Assembly (NCBI RefSeq): GCF_014652895.1
Contig: NZ_BMZR01000001.1
Location: 992,001 to 1,056,000, forward strand
Length of the DNA stretch: 64,000 nucleotides
Origin: Psychrobacter glaciei
GTDB lineage: Bacteria > Pseudomonadota > Gammaproteobacteria > Pseudomonadales > Moraxellaceae
Direction: 5' to 3'
The stretch's first letter is position 1, and the number at the start of each line of letters is the position of its first letter. Position numbers and translations under genes: made by a program. This document shows positions 26,057 through 35,073 of this stretch, piece after piece. The notes below the pieces were generated by a model. That model searched no databases. It was given only the letters and a program-made list of their open reading frames with translations, and was not told the origin of the DNA.

Positions 26057-26156
26057 GTGATTCACGTTTTACCTTATATATAACCATATTAAAACCAGTA
26101 ATAATGTGTTTAACTTAAAAATTACAACTTTTATATCAACAATGGAAAATGGACTT

Positions 26157-26834
26157 ATGATTACTTTGCATGGTTTTGCTGCGAGCAACTATTACAATAT
26201 CGTGAAACACACCCTTTTATTCAAAGAACTATCATTCCAAGAAAACCTTGTCTACGGTAGTAGTGATGAGTTGATGAAAGTCAGCCCAGTTGGCAAAGTA
26301 CCTGCCATCACAACCCCTGATGGCTTTAACTTGTCAGAATCTAGCGTTATTTGTGATTTTTTAGAAGAAACTTATCCAGAAAAGCCGTTATATCCTAAAA
26401 ATGCGGCAGAACGCGCAACTGTGCGTCAAATTATGAAGATATCAGAGCTTTATTTTGAGCTACCAAGCCGTAGGCTAATCCCTTATGTTTTTTCAGGCAC
26501 TGATGCCCCTGAATCTGTCAAGGATGAAGTACGCCAAGTATTGAGCCGCGGTATTATTGCCTTGAATCGCTTGTGTCAATTCTCGCCTTGGATTGCAGGT
26601 GACGAATTCACGATGGCTGACATCTATGTTTATTATGTGAATACTATTGTCAGCGCATTTGCCTCTACCCAACTTAACTGGGATGTGCTGGCAGAAATCC
26701 CAGGTATGAAAGAGTGGAATGCTGCTGTGAAAGAGTCTAATACTGCCAAACAAGTAGAAGAAGGTCGTCTAGCAAACATGCCAGAGTTTATGCAGCATGT
26801 GACAGCCCAAATTAAAGCCGCAAACGCTGGCTAG
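26157..26834 (+). CDS. Glutathione S-transferase family protein
   Basis: A 225-residue GST-fold protein from ATG 26157 (in-frame starts at 26142 and 26106 exist). The thioredoxin-like N-terminal half shows HGFAASNYYNIVKHTLLFKE with Ser/Asn at the usual catalytic site, and KVPAITTPDGFNLSESSVICDFLEE with the conserved cis-Pro and Glu-Ser glutathione motif. The helical half has FTMADIYVYYVNT. It probably conjugates or reduces an electrophile with glutathione in concert with the following reductase. Exact substrate unknown. Confidence 0.85.
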   Translation: MITLHGFAASNYYNIVKHTLLFKELSFQENLVYGSSDELMKVSPVGKVPAITTPDGFNLSESSVICDFLEETYPEKPLYPKNAAERATVRQIMKISELYFELPSRRLIPYVFSGTDAPESVKDEVRQVLSRGIIALNRLCQFSPWIAGDEFTMADIYVYYVNTIVSAFASTQLNWDVLAEIPGMKEWNAAVKESNTAKQVEEGRLANMPEFMQHVTAQIKAANAG

Positions 26835-26952
26835 TTTGATATTAAAAAGTACTTAACTACAGAACAACCTTTGTATTCAATAACCAAAAAATAGGGCCAA
26901 TACAATACCATCATTGGTTCAATAACTATAACGATTTGCAGGAGCAAACCCT

Positions 26953-28080
26953 ATGACTGATAAAAACATCCAACTGACTTCAACCATCAGCGAAGACAAC
27001 AAATTGACATTGGCATTACAAGAGATTGATATGCCGCAGCCTGGTGCCGATGAAGTCGTTGTGCGCATTGAAGCGGCCCCATTGAACCCATCTGATTTGG
27101 GGGTTATGTTCAGCGCCGCCAATATGGCAACCGCTGTACAATCAGGCACCGACGAAAACCCAGTCATCACGGCTGATGTCCCCGCTCAGTTTATGCCATC
27201 GCTAAAAACACGTGTGGGTAAAGCCACGCCTGTGGGCAATGAAGGCGCAGGGACTGTGGTCGCAGCGGGCTCATCAGATGCCGCACAAGCATTGATGGGT
27301 AAGACGGTAGCTGTGATTGGCGGTGGAACTTATCGTCAATACCACTGTGTCAATGTACAAAGCTGCCTAGAACTAAAAGAAGGCACCACGGCTAAAGAAG
27401 GTGCCTCTTCTTTTGTGAACCCGCTTACTGCGTTAGCGATGGTCGAAACCATGCGTGCTGAAGGGCATAAAGCCATCATTCATGCAGCGGCAGCCTCTAG
27501 CCTTGGTCAAATGTTAAACCGTATTTGTATCGCTGATGGCATTGATTTGATCAATATTGTACGTAGAGATGAGCAAGAAACGCTATTGCGTGATATGGGC
27601 GCAAAATATGTGGTCAACTCAAGCAGTGATAATTTCATTGCTGATTTAACGGCAGCGATTATCGAAACAGGTGCCACTATCTCATTTGACCCTATCGGTG
27701 GCGGTCAGTTAAGCAGCGATATTCTTAACTGTATGGAAACTGCTATCACTCGTGATGTAGAAGAATACAGCGTTTATGGGTCTGACACTTTTAAACAAGC
27801 TTATATTTATGGCGCCCTAAACCGCGGCCCTATTACATTGAACCGTAACTTTGGTTTTGCTTGGGGTGTTAATGGATTCTTATTGTTCAATGCGCTAGGC
27901 AAACTTGGCACCAAGACAGTCATGTCGATGCGCAAACGTGTTGCAGAAGAAATCACCACGACATTTGCCAGCAGCTATACGCATGAGGTGTCATTGGCAG
28001 AGGCATTAAAACTACAATCAATCGCCGCTTACGGTAAGCAAGCGACCGGTGAAAAGTACTTAATCACGCCTCAAGCTTAA
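26953..28080 (+). CDS. MDR-superfamily NADPH-dependent reductase
   Basis: A 375-residue medium-chain dehydrogenase/reductase. The GroES-like N-terminal part (PGADEVVVRIEAAPLNPSDLG) is followed by VGNEGAGTVVAAG and the cofactor domain with IHAAAASSLGQMLNRI and FDPIGGG. No structural or catalytic zinc cysteines are visible, so it belongs with the zinc-free quinone oxidoreductase/enoyl reductase branch. RBS GCAGGAG precedes the ATG. It likely forms an operon with the GST gene 118 bases upstream and ends at a strong terminator. Confidence 0.85.
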   Translation: MTDKNIQLTSTISEDNKLTLALQEIDMPQPGADEVVVRIEAAPLNPSDLGVMFSAANMATAVQSGTDENPVITADVPAQFMPSLKTRVGKATPVGNEGAGTVVAAGSSDAAQALMGKTVAVIGGGTYRQYHCVNVQSCLELKEGTTAKEGASSFVNPLTALAMVETMRAEGHKAIIHAAAASSLGQMLNRICIADGIDLINIVRRDEQETLLRDMGAKYVVNSSSDNFIADLTAAIIETGATISFDPIGGGQLSSDILNCMETAITRDVEEYSVYGSDTFKQAYIYGALNRGPITLNRNFGFAWGVNGFLLFNALGKLGTKTVMSMRKRVAEEITTTFASSYTHEVSLAEALKLQSIAAYGKQATGEKYLITPQA

Positions 28081-28107
28081 TTGTTGTTTAAAAAGTAATT
28101 TAGAAAC

Positions 28108-28145
28108 AAAAAAGCAGATATCGATTATGATATCTGCTTTTTTTA
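28108..28145 (+). terminator. Intrinsic terminator after MDR reductase
   Basis: Perfect 9-bp stem GCAGATATC/GATATCTGC, 6-base loop, flanked by A6 and T7, so it can work in both directions; it faces the paralogue gene 28264 on the minus strand. Confidence 0.9.
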
Positions 28146-28263
28146 TTTGCATGTTCAACAGACCTTAATGACCATTAACTCATTTATAGTTTCTCTAAAA
28201 ATTAACTATATTGGTTGATAGTACGTTTTGTTGTTCAGCCTGAATCTTGGTAAATAACTGGGC

Positions 28264-28914
28264 TTAATATTCGTTATCACGGTATAAGGGATTTTGCGCC
28301 TCTGCCATGAAATCCTCGTAAGTAATAGCAGGCTCAATGCTGACAGACCTATTCTCTACTATTATGTTTGTGTTGATATCTCTTGCATTGCTATGAGCAC
28401 CCGCATGATTAACTGTGTTTAAACTGTCATCAACGGTATGTTGGATTATTGAAACTGCCTTTGCTACGAGCTCATCTTCAGCAACAGCCGCATCGGTGCT
28501 CGTTATTGGCGTTTGCTCAATAAACGAAGTTGAGCGCTCAGAGAAAGCGACTAAAATGCCATTCATATCAAGAGTTACGACGGTGGCGGCAATAATTAAG
28601 GCGCTGGTTATAGCAGTCACAGCCATTAATTTGATATTGCTGTGAGACTCACTTGCTGATTTTTTTGGGATATTGGGAACTGGCTGTGTTTGTTCGGATG
28701 CAGCTTTTATAGGTGTTTGATTGAGATAATTATAAGTATCCCGATCTGCTGTTTCTGAGATAGGCTCTTGCCCTTGAACTACGTTTTCTATGGTGTTTTT
28801 CAAATATTGTTCGTAGACATCACGAGTACGCTTGTTAATATTCAGCTCAATGTCACCATGTTTAGGTAACTCCATGCCTTTATTAAGGCTACTTTCACTA
28901 TCTGCAATTTCCAT
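28264..28914 (-). CDS. Hypothetical single-pass membrane protein (paralogue 1)
   Basis: A 216-residue protein I do not recognise. A polar N-terminal ~95 residues (INKRTRDVYEQYLKNTIENV) is followed by one membrane helix near 97-117 (AVTAITSALIIAATVVTL) and a polar C-terminal segment. It ends in ITYEDFMAEAQNPLYRD, which is nearly repeated at the end of the next gene (ISYEDFRQESQSTLYRE). A type II topology (cytoplasmic N-terminus, periplasmic C-terminus) is likely. Together the two look like a tandem duplication with conserved ends and divergent middles. Confidence 0.75.
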   Translation of the reverse strand: MEIADSESSLNKGMELPKHGDIELNINKRTRDVYEQYLKNTIENVVQGQEPISETADRDTYNYLNQTPIKAASEQTQPVPNIPKKSASESHSNIKLMAVTAITSALIIAATVVTLDMNGILVAFSERSTSFIEQTPITSTDAAVAEDELVAKAVSIIQHTVDDSLNTVNHAGAHSNARDINTNIIVENRSVSIEPAITYEDFMAEAQNPLYRDNEY

Positions 28915-29153
28915 AAGTCAATACCAAGTCAGTCTTCGTAAGCAACGGCACATAATCGTGTTGTATATTCGTAATAATACAAATATATTGATTCTATTCA
29001 ACTTATTTTGGTATGAGCGCTATGACTGACAGACAAACGGTACATTTTTTTTGCGAAAGTATCACTTTGGGCTGTCGTTTCTCTAAGACAATTCTCTAAG
29101 ATAATTTGGATAATAGCATTGATCAATATCAATGCGTTATTTGGTTGATAGCA

Positions 29154-30161
29154 TCAATCACTGGTCTCACGGTACAGCGTACTTTGCGATTCTTGCCTAA
29201 AATCTTCATAAGAAATCGCGGCTTCGTTGTCCAAGCCATCGGTAGTTGCTTCTACTATCTGCTCTGTCTCTTTATCCGCTGCGACACTTGATGGCGCATC
29301 ATTTTGATTGGGACTGGTCGCTGCTGATGGTTCAGCGTCAGTCACTGATGGATTATTCGAGATGGCTGTCGCCTTAGCTGCCTTAGCCTGAATCTTAGGT
29401 TGAGTATCGCTACTGACATTGGTGTCAATATCGCTCGCCACCTCTTTAGAGGCGTCAGACACTGTACCTTCTGTCGAAGGAGATAAGATGCCACTGGCAT
29501 TAATGGTTAACACAATAATAGCGGCCAATAATGTCCCGATAGCAATGCCAATGATGAGAGGCTTTTTATTACTGGCGAGCTTACCCTGCGGTTTTACTGC
29601 TGCGTTGTTAGCAGGTTCTGCCATGTTTTCAACGACTGTATTTTCAGCAACTTTGCTTTCAACCACTTGCTCATCATTATGAGCTGGGTGAAAAGTATCA
29701 GTATCATCACTGGTATGCTCAACATGATGGCTGTCTAGTTCAAGGTCTGAATTTTTATCCAAATCATAGCTATTTGGATAGTCTTTATTTGATGATTGAG
29801 GCGTATCTGCTAGTGGCTCATCGTTGCCAAATATTTCCTCTTCATTAATAAAGTCAAAGCTGACATCTGTAGTTGTCGTATCTGATACATCAATGTCTAT
29901 CCCCTCATTATCCTCTGAGGTGGCAAAAAACTGCAATTCTTCTGAGCTTAAAGACTCATAATTAGGAGATTGTCGTATATTCTCCCATGGCGTTAATTGG
30001 TCAGACTTGCCTTCATTTTGATCGTCATCTTCTGTACCGTCAACACGACTGATAAAGCGTTCATAGATATTATTTTTGACAAGCTTACGCGATTTTTTAT
30101 TAACAAGTTTGGCCAACTCCTCGTCAAAATCAGTACCGATGTCTTTTTTTTCATCGTTCAT
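29154..30161 (-). CDS. Hypothetical single-pass membrane protein (paralogue 2)
   Basis: A 335-residue acidic protein. The N-terminal ~200 residues are highly charged and low in complexity, starting FDEELAKLVNKKSRKLVKN and YERFISRVDG; one membrane helix (PLIIGIAIGTLLAAIIVLTI) lies near 204-222; a Ser/Ala/Thr/Asp-rich stalk follows; and the last 20 residues contain ISYEDFRQESQSTLYRE, the motif shared with the gene at 28264. The charged pattern resembles envelope or division-associated bitopic proteins, but I cannot assign a function. Confidence 0.75.
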   Translation of the reverse strand: MNDEKKDIGTDFDEELAKLVNKKSRKLVKNNIYERFISRVDGTEDDDQNEGKSDQLTPWENIRQSPNYESLSSEELQFFATSEDNEGIDIDVSDTTTTDVSFDFINEEEIFGNDEPLADTPQSSNKDYPNSYDLDKNSDLELDSHHVEHTSDDTDTFHPAHNDEQVVESKVAENTVVENMAEPANNAAVKPQGKLASNKKPLIIGIAIGTLLAAIIVLTINASGILSPSTEGTVSDASKEVASDIDTNVSSDTQPKIQAKAAKATAISNNPSVTDAEPSAATSPNQNDAPSSVAADKETEQIVEATTDGLDNEAAISYEDFRQESQSTLYRETSD

Positions 30162-30403
30162 AGAATAACACCAAGCCAGTTTATTCTACTGGCGTTAAAT
30201 GACTGCTAAAATGAAATTGTAATTTTTCTTGCGCAAGTGTAACAATGTTACCAACCCTCAATATAGTTGCTCACCTCATTATCTTCAAGCATAATTTATT
30301 CGATATCACTAATATTTATACGTCGCCTCTTAAACAGTAAAGTGAATACGTATGAAAAACCGATCTCTATAGAGACACCCTATACCATAACAGGCGCAAT
30401 AAT

Positions 30404-31414
30404 ATGGATTTAAAACAGCTCAATGCGTTTATTGCTGTTGCAGATTTGCGTAGCTTTAGCGCAGCAGCGACTAAAACTGGATTGTCACAGCCAAGTCTGA
30501 GTCGCCTGCTCAAACAGCTTGAGACCGATATGGGCGTGGTACTCATTGATCGCTACCATAGACCGCTCCATCTGACTGAGGCGGGTGCGTTTTTTTACGA
30601 TAAAATCAGTACCATACTGACAGAGATTGATACCGTTACCAGCATGACGCAACGCTTATCAGCGCCAAGCAGCGTCTTAAACATTGGTTTTGTGCCGTCA
30701 GTGCTGTATGGACTACTGCCTGAAATAATTGCAACGCTCAAGCAATCCAATCCTGATATTGAGGTCAATTTAAAGGATATTAGCTCTTATCAGCAAATGG
30801 ATGCCCTAAAAAGTGGTGAAATTGACATTGGTTTTGGTCGTTTTGCTCATCAGGACGCATGGATTCAACAGATACTATTGCGTCATGAGCGTTATGTGGT
30901 GGCGCTTCCTAAAGCCCATCCGTTGGCTCATGTGCGTGAGCAGCGTTTGATTGATTTGGCAAACAACCGCTTGATTCTATACCATCAAACGCATCTGCCA
31001 GTCTTGACGACGACAGCAAGCACATTAACAGCTGATACAGGAAGTAGCACGGTAAACGCCAATAGTGAGCAGCCACCGCTGAATGAGCCCATTACCGAAC
31101 CTTTGCTACATCTGTTTGCACAATATGGCATCTCGCCATTTATGACCACCACAGTGAGCGACTTGCAAGTCGCACTTGGTTTGGTGGCTGCGGGCGAAGG
31201 TATTACCTTAGTGCCTGCCAGCCTACAAACGGTACGCACGGAACAAATCAGCTATCAACGTTTGGTTCATGAAAACGTCACCTCGCCTATTTTTCTGCAC
31301 ACCCTCAAAGATTTTGTGCATCCAAAAATACCTGATTTGCTCGTCGCCATTTATCATGTCTATGAGCAGCGCGGCATCACTTACCGGCAGCAAAAATTTG
31401 TGTCAGAGCCTTAA
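30404..31414 (+). CDS. LysR-family transcriptional regulator
   Basis: A 336-residue LysR-type regulator, winged helix MDLKQLNAFIAVADLRSFSAAATKTGLS at the start, effector domain from about residue 95 (LNIGFVPSVLYGLLPE). A Thr/Ser/Asn-rich insert of about 30 residues (TTTASTLTADTGSSTVNANS) lies between the two effector subdomains and makes it longer than the usual ~300. Upstream of and codirectional with the NRAMP-like transporter and prpB, so it may regulate the transporter or propionate genes; this is inferred from position only. Confidence 0.88.
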   Translation: MDLKQLNAFIAVADLRSFSAAATKTGLSQPSLSRLLKQLETDMGVVLIDRYHRPLHLTEAGAFFYDKISTILTEIDTVTSMTQRLSAPSSVLNIGFVPSVLYGLLPEIIATLKQSNPDIEVNLKDISSYQQMDALKSGEIDIGFGRFAHQDAWIQQILLRHERYVVALPKAHPLAHVREQRLIDLANNRLILYHQTHLPVLTTTASTLTADTGSSTVNANSEQPPLNEPITEPLLHLFAQYGISPFMTTTVSDLQVALGLVAAGEGITLVPASLQTVRTEQISYQRLVHENVTSPIFLHTLKDFVHPKIPDLLVAIYHVYEQRGITYRQQKFVSEP

Positions 31415-31700
31415 ATTATCAGCTATCGAATGAATATTGTGTTATAAAGAACCGCCAAAAAATAATCAATCCTAATGCTTGATATTATGGAGTGATTATG
31501 CTAACTAAAAAGAATGGCAATGCAAACAAATAGTAATAATGACTAGAATAATCGTTCTCCTGAGTAGCATTGGTGTGCTAAAGTCGATACAAGATGAATC
31601 GTTTTATATTTAAGCAAGTGATAGACCGATTCTCTAATGATCATTGGCAAGCTGACACAGGTAAGTGATAATTTGCCGTTTTAACCATTTCGAGGTATTT

Positions 31701-32972
31701 ATGACCACACAACGTATGAACAACCCTGATAGCGCTACTGCCCAGGAAGGCTTTAGTTGGCGCATCTTTGGTCCTGGCATTCTAATGGCAACGGCTGCCA
31801 TTGGCGGCTCGCATTTAATTTCATCAACGCAGGCGGGTGCTATCTATGGCTGGCAGCTGGCAATCATGATTATTTTGGCCAATGTCTTCAAGTATCCGTT
31901 CTTTCGTTTCGCGACAGATTATGTCTATGACACGGGCGAGAGCTTAATCGCTGGCTATGCCAAACGCTCAAAAGCCTATCTGTGGATTTACTTTATCTTA
32001 TCCATTTTATCAGCCGTCATCAGTACTGGCGCAGTCTCTTTGATCGCCGCAGTGATATTGGGCTTTATGCTCCCCGCCTCCCTCGGGTTATCGACGATGG
32101 CGTTGTCGTTAATCATCGTTGCCGTTTCTTGGTTCTTTTTGATAGCAGGACATTATAAGTTGCTCGATGGCCTGACCAAGTGGATTATGATTGCGCTGAC
32201 GACGGCGACCGTCGCTGCCGTGATTATTGCTGCTGGCAAGCCGACAGTGATGACCGTTGACTTTGTTGCTGCCTCTCCTTGGAATTTGGCGACCTTGGGT
32301 TTCATCGTCGCGCTAATGGGCTGGATGCCAGCGCCGCTCGAATTTGCCGCCATTACCTCTATGTGGACGTCTGCTAAAGTCAAAGCCGACCATACAACCA
32401 AGCGTCAAGGGTTACTGGACTTTAATGTTGGTTATTCAATTTCTGCTATTTTGGCATTGTTCTTTTTATCGCTTGGTGTCTTTGTGCAATATGGCTCGGG
32501 TCAAGAGATTGAGCTGGTCGGCGGTGCGTATATCAATCAGCTGATTAACATGTATACCGCCACCATTGGTGAATGGTCGAGATTACTGGTCGCCTTCGTC
32601 GCCTTTATGTGTATGTTTGGCACCACGATTACCTGTGCGGATGGCTACGGTCGCGCCAATGCAGAGTGCTGGCGTTTGATTAAAGGCGAAAGTGAAATCA
32701 CCAAAAAACAAATTGCTTTTTGGACGACCTATGCCATCGGTGGTGGCTTGGTTATTATCACTTTCTTTACTGGACAATTAGGCTCTATGCTGAAATTTGC
32801 CATGATCTCCGCTTTTGTCTCCGCGCCTATCTTTGGCTGGTTAAACTACTCGTTGGTTCGTAGTCATCAAAAACTATCGGCAGGCATGAATGCGCTATCA
32901 GTTGCAGGCTTAATCTTCTTAGGCGGCTTTGCGCTATTATTCCTAGCTAATTTGGCGGGTCTGTTTGGTTAA
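31701..32972 (+). CDS. NRAMP-related transporter without the canonical metal motifs
   Basis: A 423-residue protein with about 11 membrane helices, starting at the ATG 31701 with CGAGG upstream (an in-frame GTG at 31665 is less likely). Overall pattern is COG1914/NRAMP: GPGILMATAAIGGSHL in helix 1 and LMGWMPAPLEF in helix 6. In true Mn/Fe transporters helix 1 has DPGN and helix 6 has MPH; here the Asp-Pro-Gly-Asn tetrad is replaced by IGGSH and only the Met of helix 6 remains. The ligand may therefore not be Mn2+ or Fe2+. Position before prpB suggests a link with propionate metabolism. Confidence 0.8.
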   Translation: MTTQRMNNPDSATAQEGFSWRIFGPGILMATAAIGGSHLISSTQAGAIYGWQLAIMIILANVFKYPFFRFATDYVYDTGESLIAGYAKRSKAYLWIYFILSILSAVISTGAVSLIAAVILGFMLPASLGLSTMALSLIIVAVSWFFLIAGHYKLLDGLTKWIMIALTTATVAAVIIAAGKPTVMTVDFVAASPWNLATLGFIVALMGWMPAPLEFAAITSMWTSAKVKADHTTKRQGLLDFNVGYSISAILALFFLSLGVFVQYGSGQEIELVGGAYINQLINMYTATIGEWSRLLVAFVAFMCMFGTTITCADGYGRANAECWRLIKGESEITKKQIAFWTTYAIGGGLVIITFFTGQLGSMLKFAMISAFVSAPIFGWLNYSLVRSHQKLSAGMNALSVAGLIFLGGFALLFLANLAGLFG

Positions 32973-33011
32973 ATAAACACTGATAACCTAACGCGTCTAG
33001 TTGTATGTCAT

Positions 33012-33046
33012 AAAAGCCCTAATAGCTGAGTTGTTAGGGCTTTTTT
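33012..33046 (+). terminator. Intrinsic terminator after NRAMP-like gene
   Basis: AAAAGCCCTAA and TTAGGGCTTTTTT form a long stem with an 11-base loop and T-tract. The rest of the 364-base gap to prpB is AT-rich promoter sequence including a CAA-repeat leader. Confidence 0.9.
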
Positions 33047-33286
33047 AATGGCTACTGATAAGTAGACAAAGCGATAATGCTTCCAATAATTGTAACTAAA
33101 TGTAAAAAATTAATGATAAGAATTTTGATTACTTGAGAAAAATGAATAGTCAACCAAGCAGATCGTTATAAAACGCATAATGCTATTCTATTTATGAATA
33201 CTTTTAAAAATACTACACTTATTTGTTAAAATAAATAAACAACGATTCAATGCATAGCCTTTGCAGGGGTGATTAATTGGGTATAA

Positions 33287-33303
33287 TCAACAACAACAAC
33301 AAC
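33287..33303 (+). repeat. CAA trinucleotide repeat in prpB leader
   Basis: Five CAA units in a row lie between an in-frame TTG (33277) and the preferred prpB ATG (33337). If translated they give a run of Asn. Confidence 0.8.
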
Positions 33304-33336
33304 GATAACACTATCCCTCCACGTAAGGACTACGAC

Positions 33337-34230
33337 ATGACCTCACCATCCGCTGGCGCGCGCTTCCGCAGTGCAATGAAACAAAAAAATGATAACAATC
33401 AACCATTACAGATCGCTGGCGCGATTAACGCCTATACAGCGATGATGGCGACGCAGGTCGGTCATCAGGCTTTATATCTCTCTGGGGCTGGCGTGGCCAA
33501 TGCCTCATTCGGCTTACCTGATTTGGGTATGACTAGCCTTGATAATGTCCTAGAAGACGCCCGCCGTATTACGGATGCGGTTGATACGCCGCTGCTTGTC
33601 GATATTGATACTGGCTTTGGTGGCGCATTCAATATCGCCCAAACCATCAGAAAAATGGAAAAAGCAGGCGTGGCAGCGGTACATATCGAAGATCAAGTCG
33701 CTCAAAAGCGCTGCGGTCATCGCCCAAATAAAGAAATCGTTAGCATCTCAGAAATGGTTGACCGCTTAAAAGCCGCTCTTGATGCCAGAACGGATAAGGA
33801 CTTTGTCATCATGGCTCGTACTGATGCCTTATCTGTTGAAGGACTTGATGCCGCCGTTGAGCGCGCTGTTGCCTTTCAAGAAGCGGGCGCTGACATGATC
33901 TTTGCAGAAGCCTTAACCGATATCGAGATGTATCGTAAGTTTACTGATGTACTTGATATCCCAGTACTAGCGAACATGACAGAGTTCGGTCAGACGGATC
34001 TATATACCACGGAGCAATTATATGCCGTTGGTGTTGATATGGTGCTGTATCCACTATCAGCTTTTCGCGCGATGAACAAAGCGGCATTAAACGTTTATCA
34101 GCATCTATTGAATGATGGCACCCAAGACAAAGTTGTGGATACCATGCAAACCCGCATGGAGCTGTATGATTTCTTGAATTATCATGAATTTGAGCAAACG
34201 CTAGATAACTTGTTCGCTGATAATAAGTAG
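33337..34230 (+). CDS. prpB: 2-Methylisocitrate lyase
   Basis: About 297 residues, the usual PrpB length, from the ATG 33337 which has AAGGA at good spacing; an in-frame TTG 60 bases earlier would add an Asn-rich tail absent from the family. Catalytic loop [14 protein letters not shown] (KRCGH box of isocitrate lyase relatives), DIDTGFGG metal site and [15 protein letters not shown] are all present. Splits 2-methylisocitrate into pyruvate and succinate, the last step of the methylcitrate cycle. Leads the prpB-lipoprotein-prpC-acnD run. Confidence 0.94.
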   Translation: MTSPSAGARFRSAMKQKNDNNQPLQIAGAINAYTAMMATQVGHQALYLSGAGVANASFGLPDLGMTSLDNVLEDARRITDAVDTPLLVDIDTGFGGAFNIAQTIRKMEKAGVAAVHIEDQVAQKRCGHRPNKEIVSISEMVDRLKAALDARTDKDFVIMARTDALSVEGLDAAVERAVAFQEAGADMIFAEALTDIEMYRKFTDVLDIPVLANMTEFGQTDLYTTEQLYAVGVDMVLYPLSAFRAMNKAALNVYQHLLNDGTQDKVVDTMQTRMELYDFLNYHEFEQTLDNLFADNK

Positions 34231-34331
34231 TTAGTCATTAATAGTTAGCACCTGACAACGCCGTAGAGATAAATCACCTCTGAGTGTTTTTATCTTTATG
34301 AAATTCGTCTTTATTTAATTTTAGGTTATTT

Positions 34332-34982
34332 ATGTCATTTTTTAATTCTAGTTCTGTTGTAAAAGCTTCACTACTTAGCAGCACGCTTGCCGCTTTGTTA
34401 TTCACAACAGGCTGTGATAAAACACCAGAAACCGCTGATGACACGACCAGTAATGCAAGTGACGTTGCTGTTGCCGATACGTCTGCTGCGCAGCCAGCCA
34501 GTCAAGATGATCTTGTGATGACGACAATTACGTTAGATACCGTCAACAGTCTGTTGTTCGCCCCGATTATCACTAGCGGTGCGCTCAGTGCAGAGCAAGT
34601 AAGCTGCCTTGAATCGCGTGACAAAGACTTGGGCAAAGCCGAAGTCGATAGCTTCTATAAAAGTCAGTTTACCGATGCTGAGTTAAAAGAGCTGGATAAG
34701 TTTTATACCTCAGATGTAGGGGAAAAGTTGATTGCTTTTGGCAATGAGCAATTGCGCGTCATGAATGGTGAGGAAGTTGCAACGCCAATGGCTGATCCCA
34801 CCCCAGAAGAAATGACTGAAATCCAAACCTTTATGGAATCACCGCTTGGCGTCAAGTACATGAAAATTAACAATGCAGAAGGCGCAGGCAGCGCGATGGA
34901 AGTATTGAATGTGCCTATTGAAGCTGAGTTTGAGCGTTGCAATGTCGATTTAGATGACACACAGCCTGAACAGCCTACGTAG
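34332..34982 (+). CDS. Lipoprotein with DUF2059-like domain
   Basis: A 216-residue probable lipoprotein: signal KASLLSSTLAALLFTTGC with the lipid Cys near 28, then a Thr/Asp/Ala-rich linker and a domain with VDSFYKSQFTDAELKELDKFYTSDVGEKL, the pattern of DUF2059 proteins. Location should be the periplasmic face of a membrane. It sits between prpB and prpC, where the propionate operon of other bacteria has no such gene; a role in the pathway is not evident. Confidence 0.75.
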   Translation: MSFFNSSSVVKASLLSSTLAALLFTTGCDKTPETADDTTSNASDVAVADTSAAQPASQDDLVMTTITLDTVNSLLFAPIITSGALSAEQVSCLESRDKDLGKAEVDSFYKSQFTDAELKELDKFYTSDVGEKLIAFGNEQLRVMNGEEVATPMADPTPEEMTEIQTFMESPLGVKYMKINNAEGAGSAMEVLNVPIEAEFERCNVDLDDTQPEQPT

Positions 34983-35073
34983 CTGTCAGTCAGCGATATA
35001 GTAAGTCATAAATTAACGGTAAGAAATACTCCCTTTTCAATTCAAAAAAGCTACCCACAAAAGGAATTTAATC

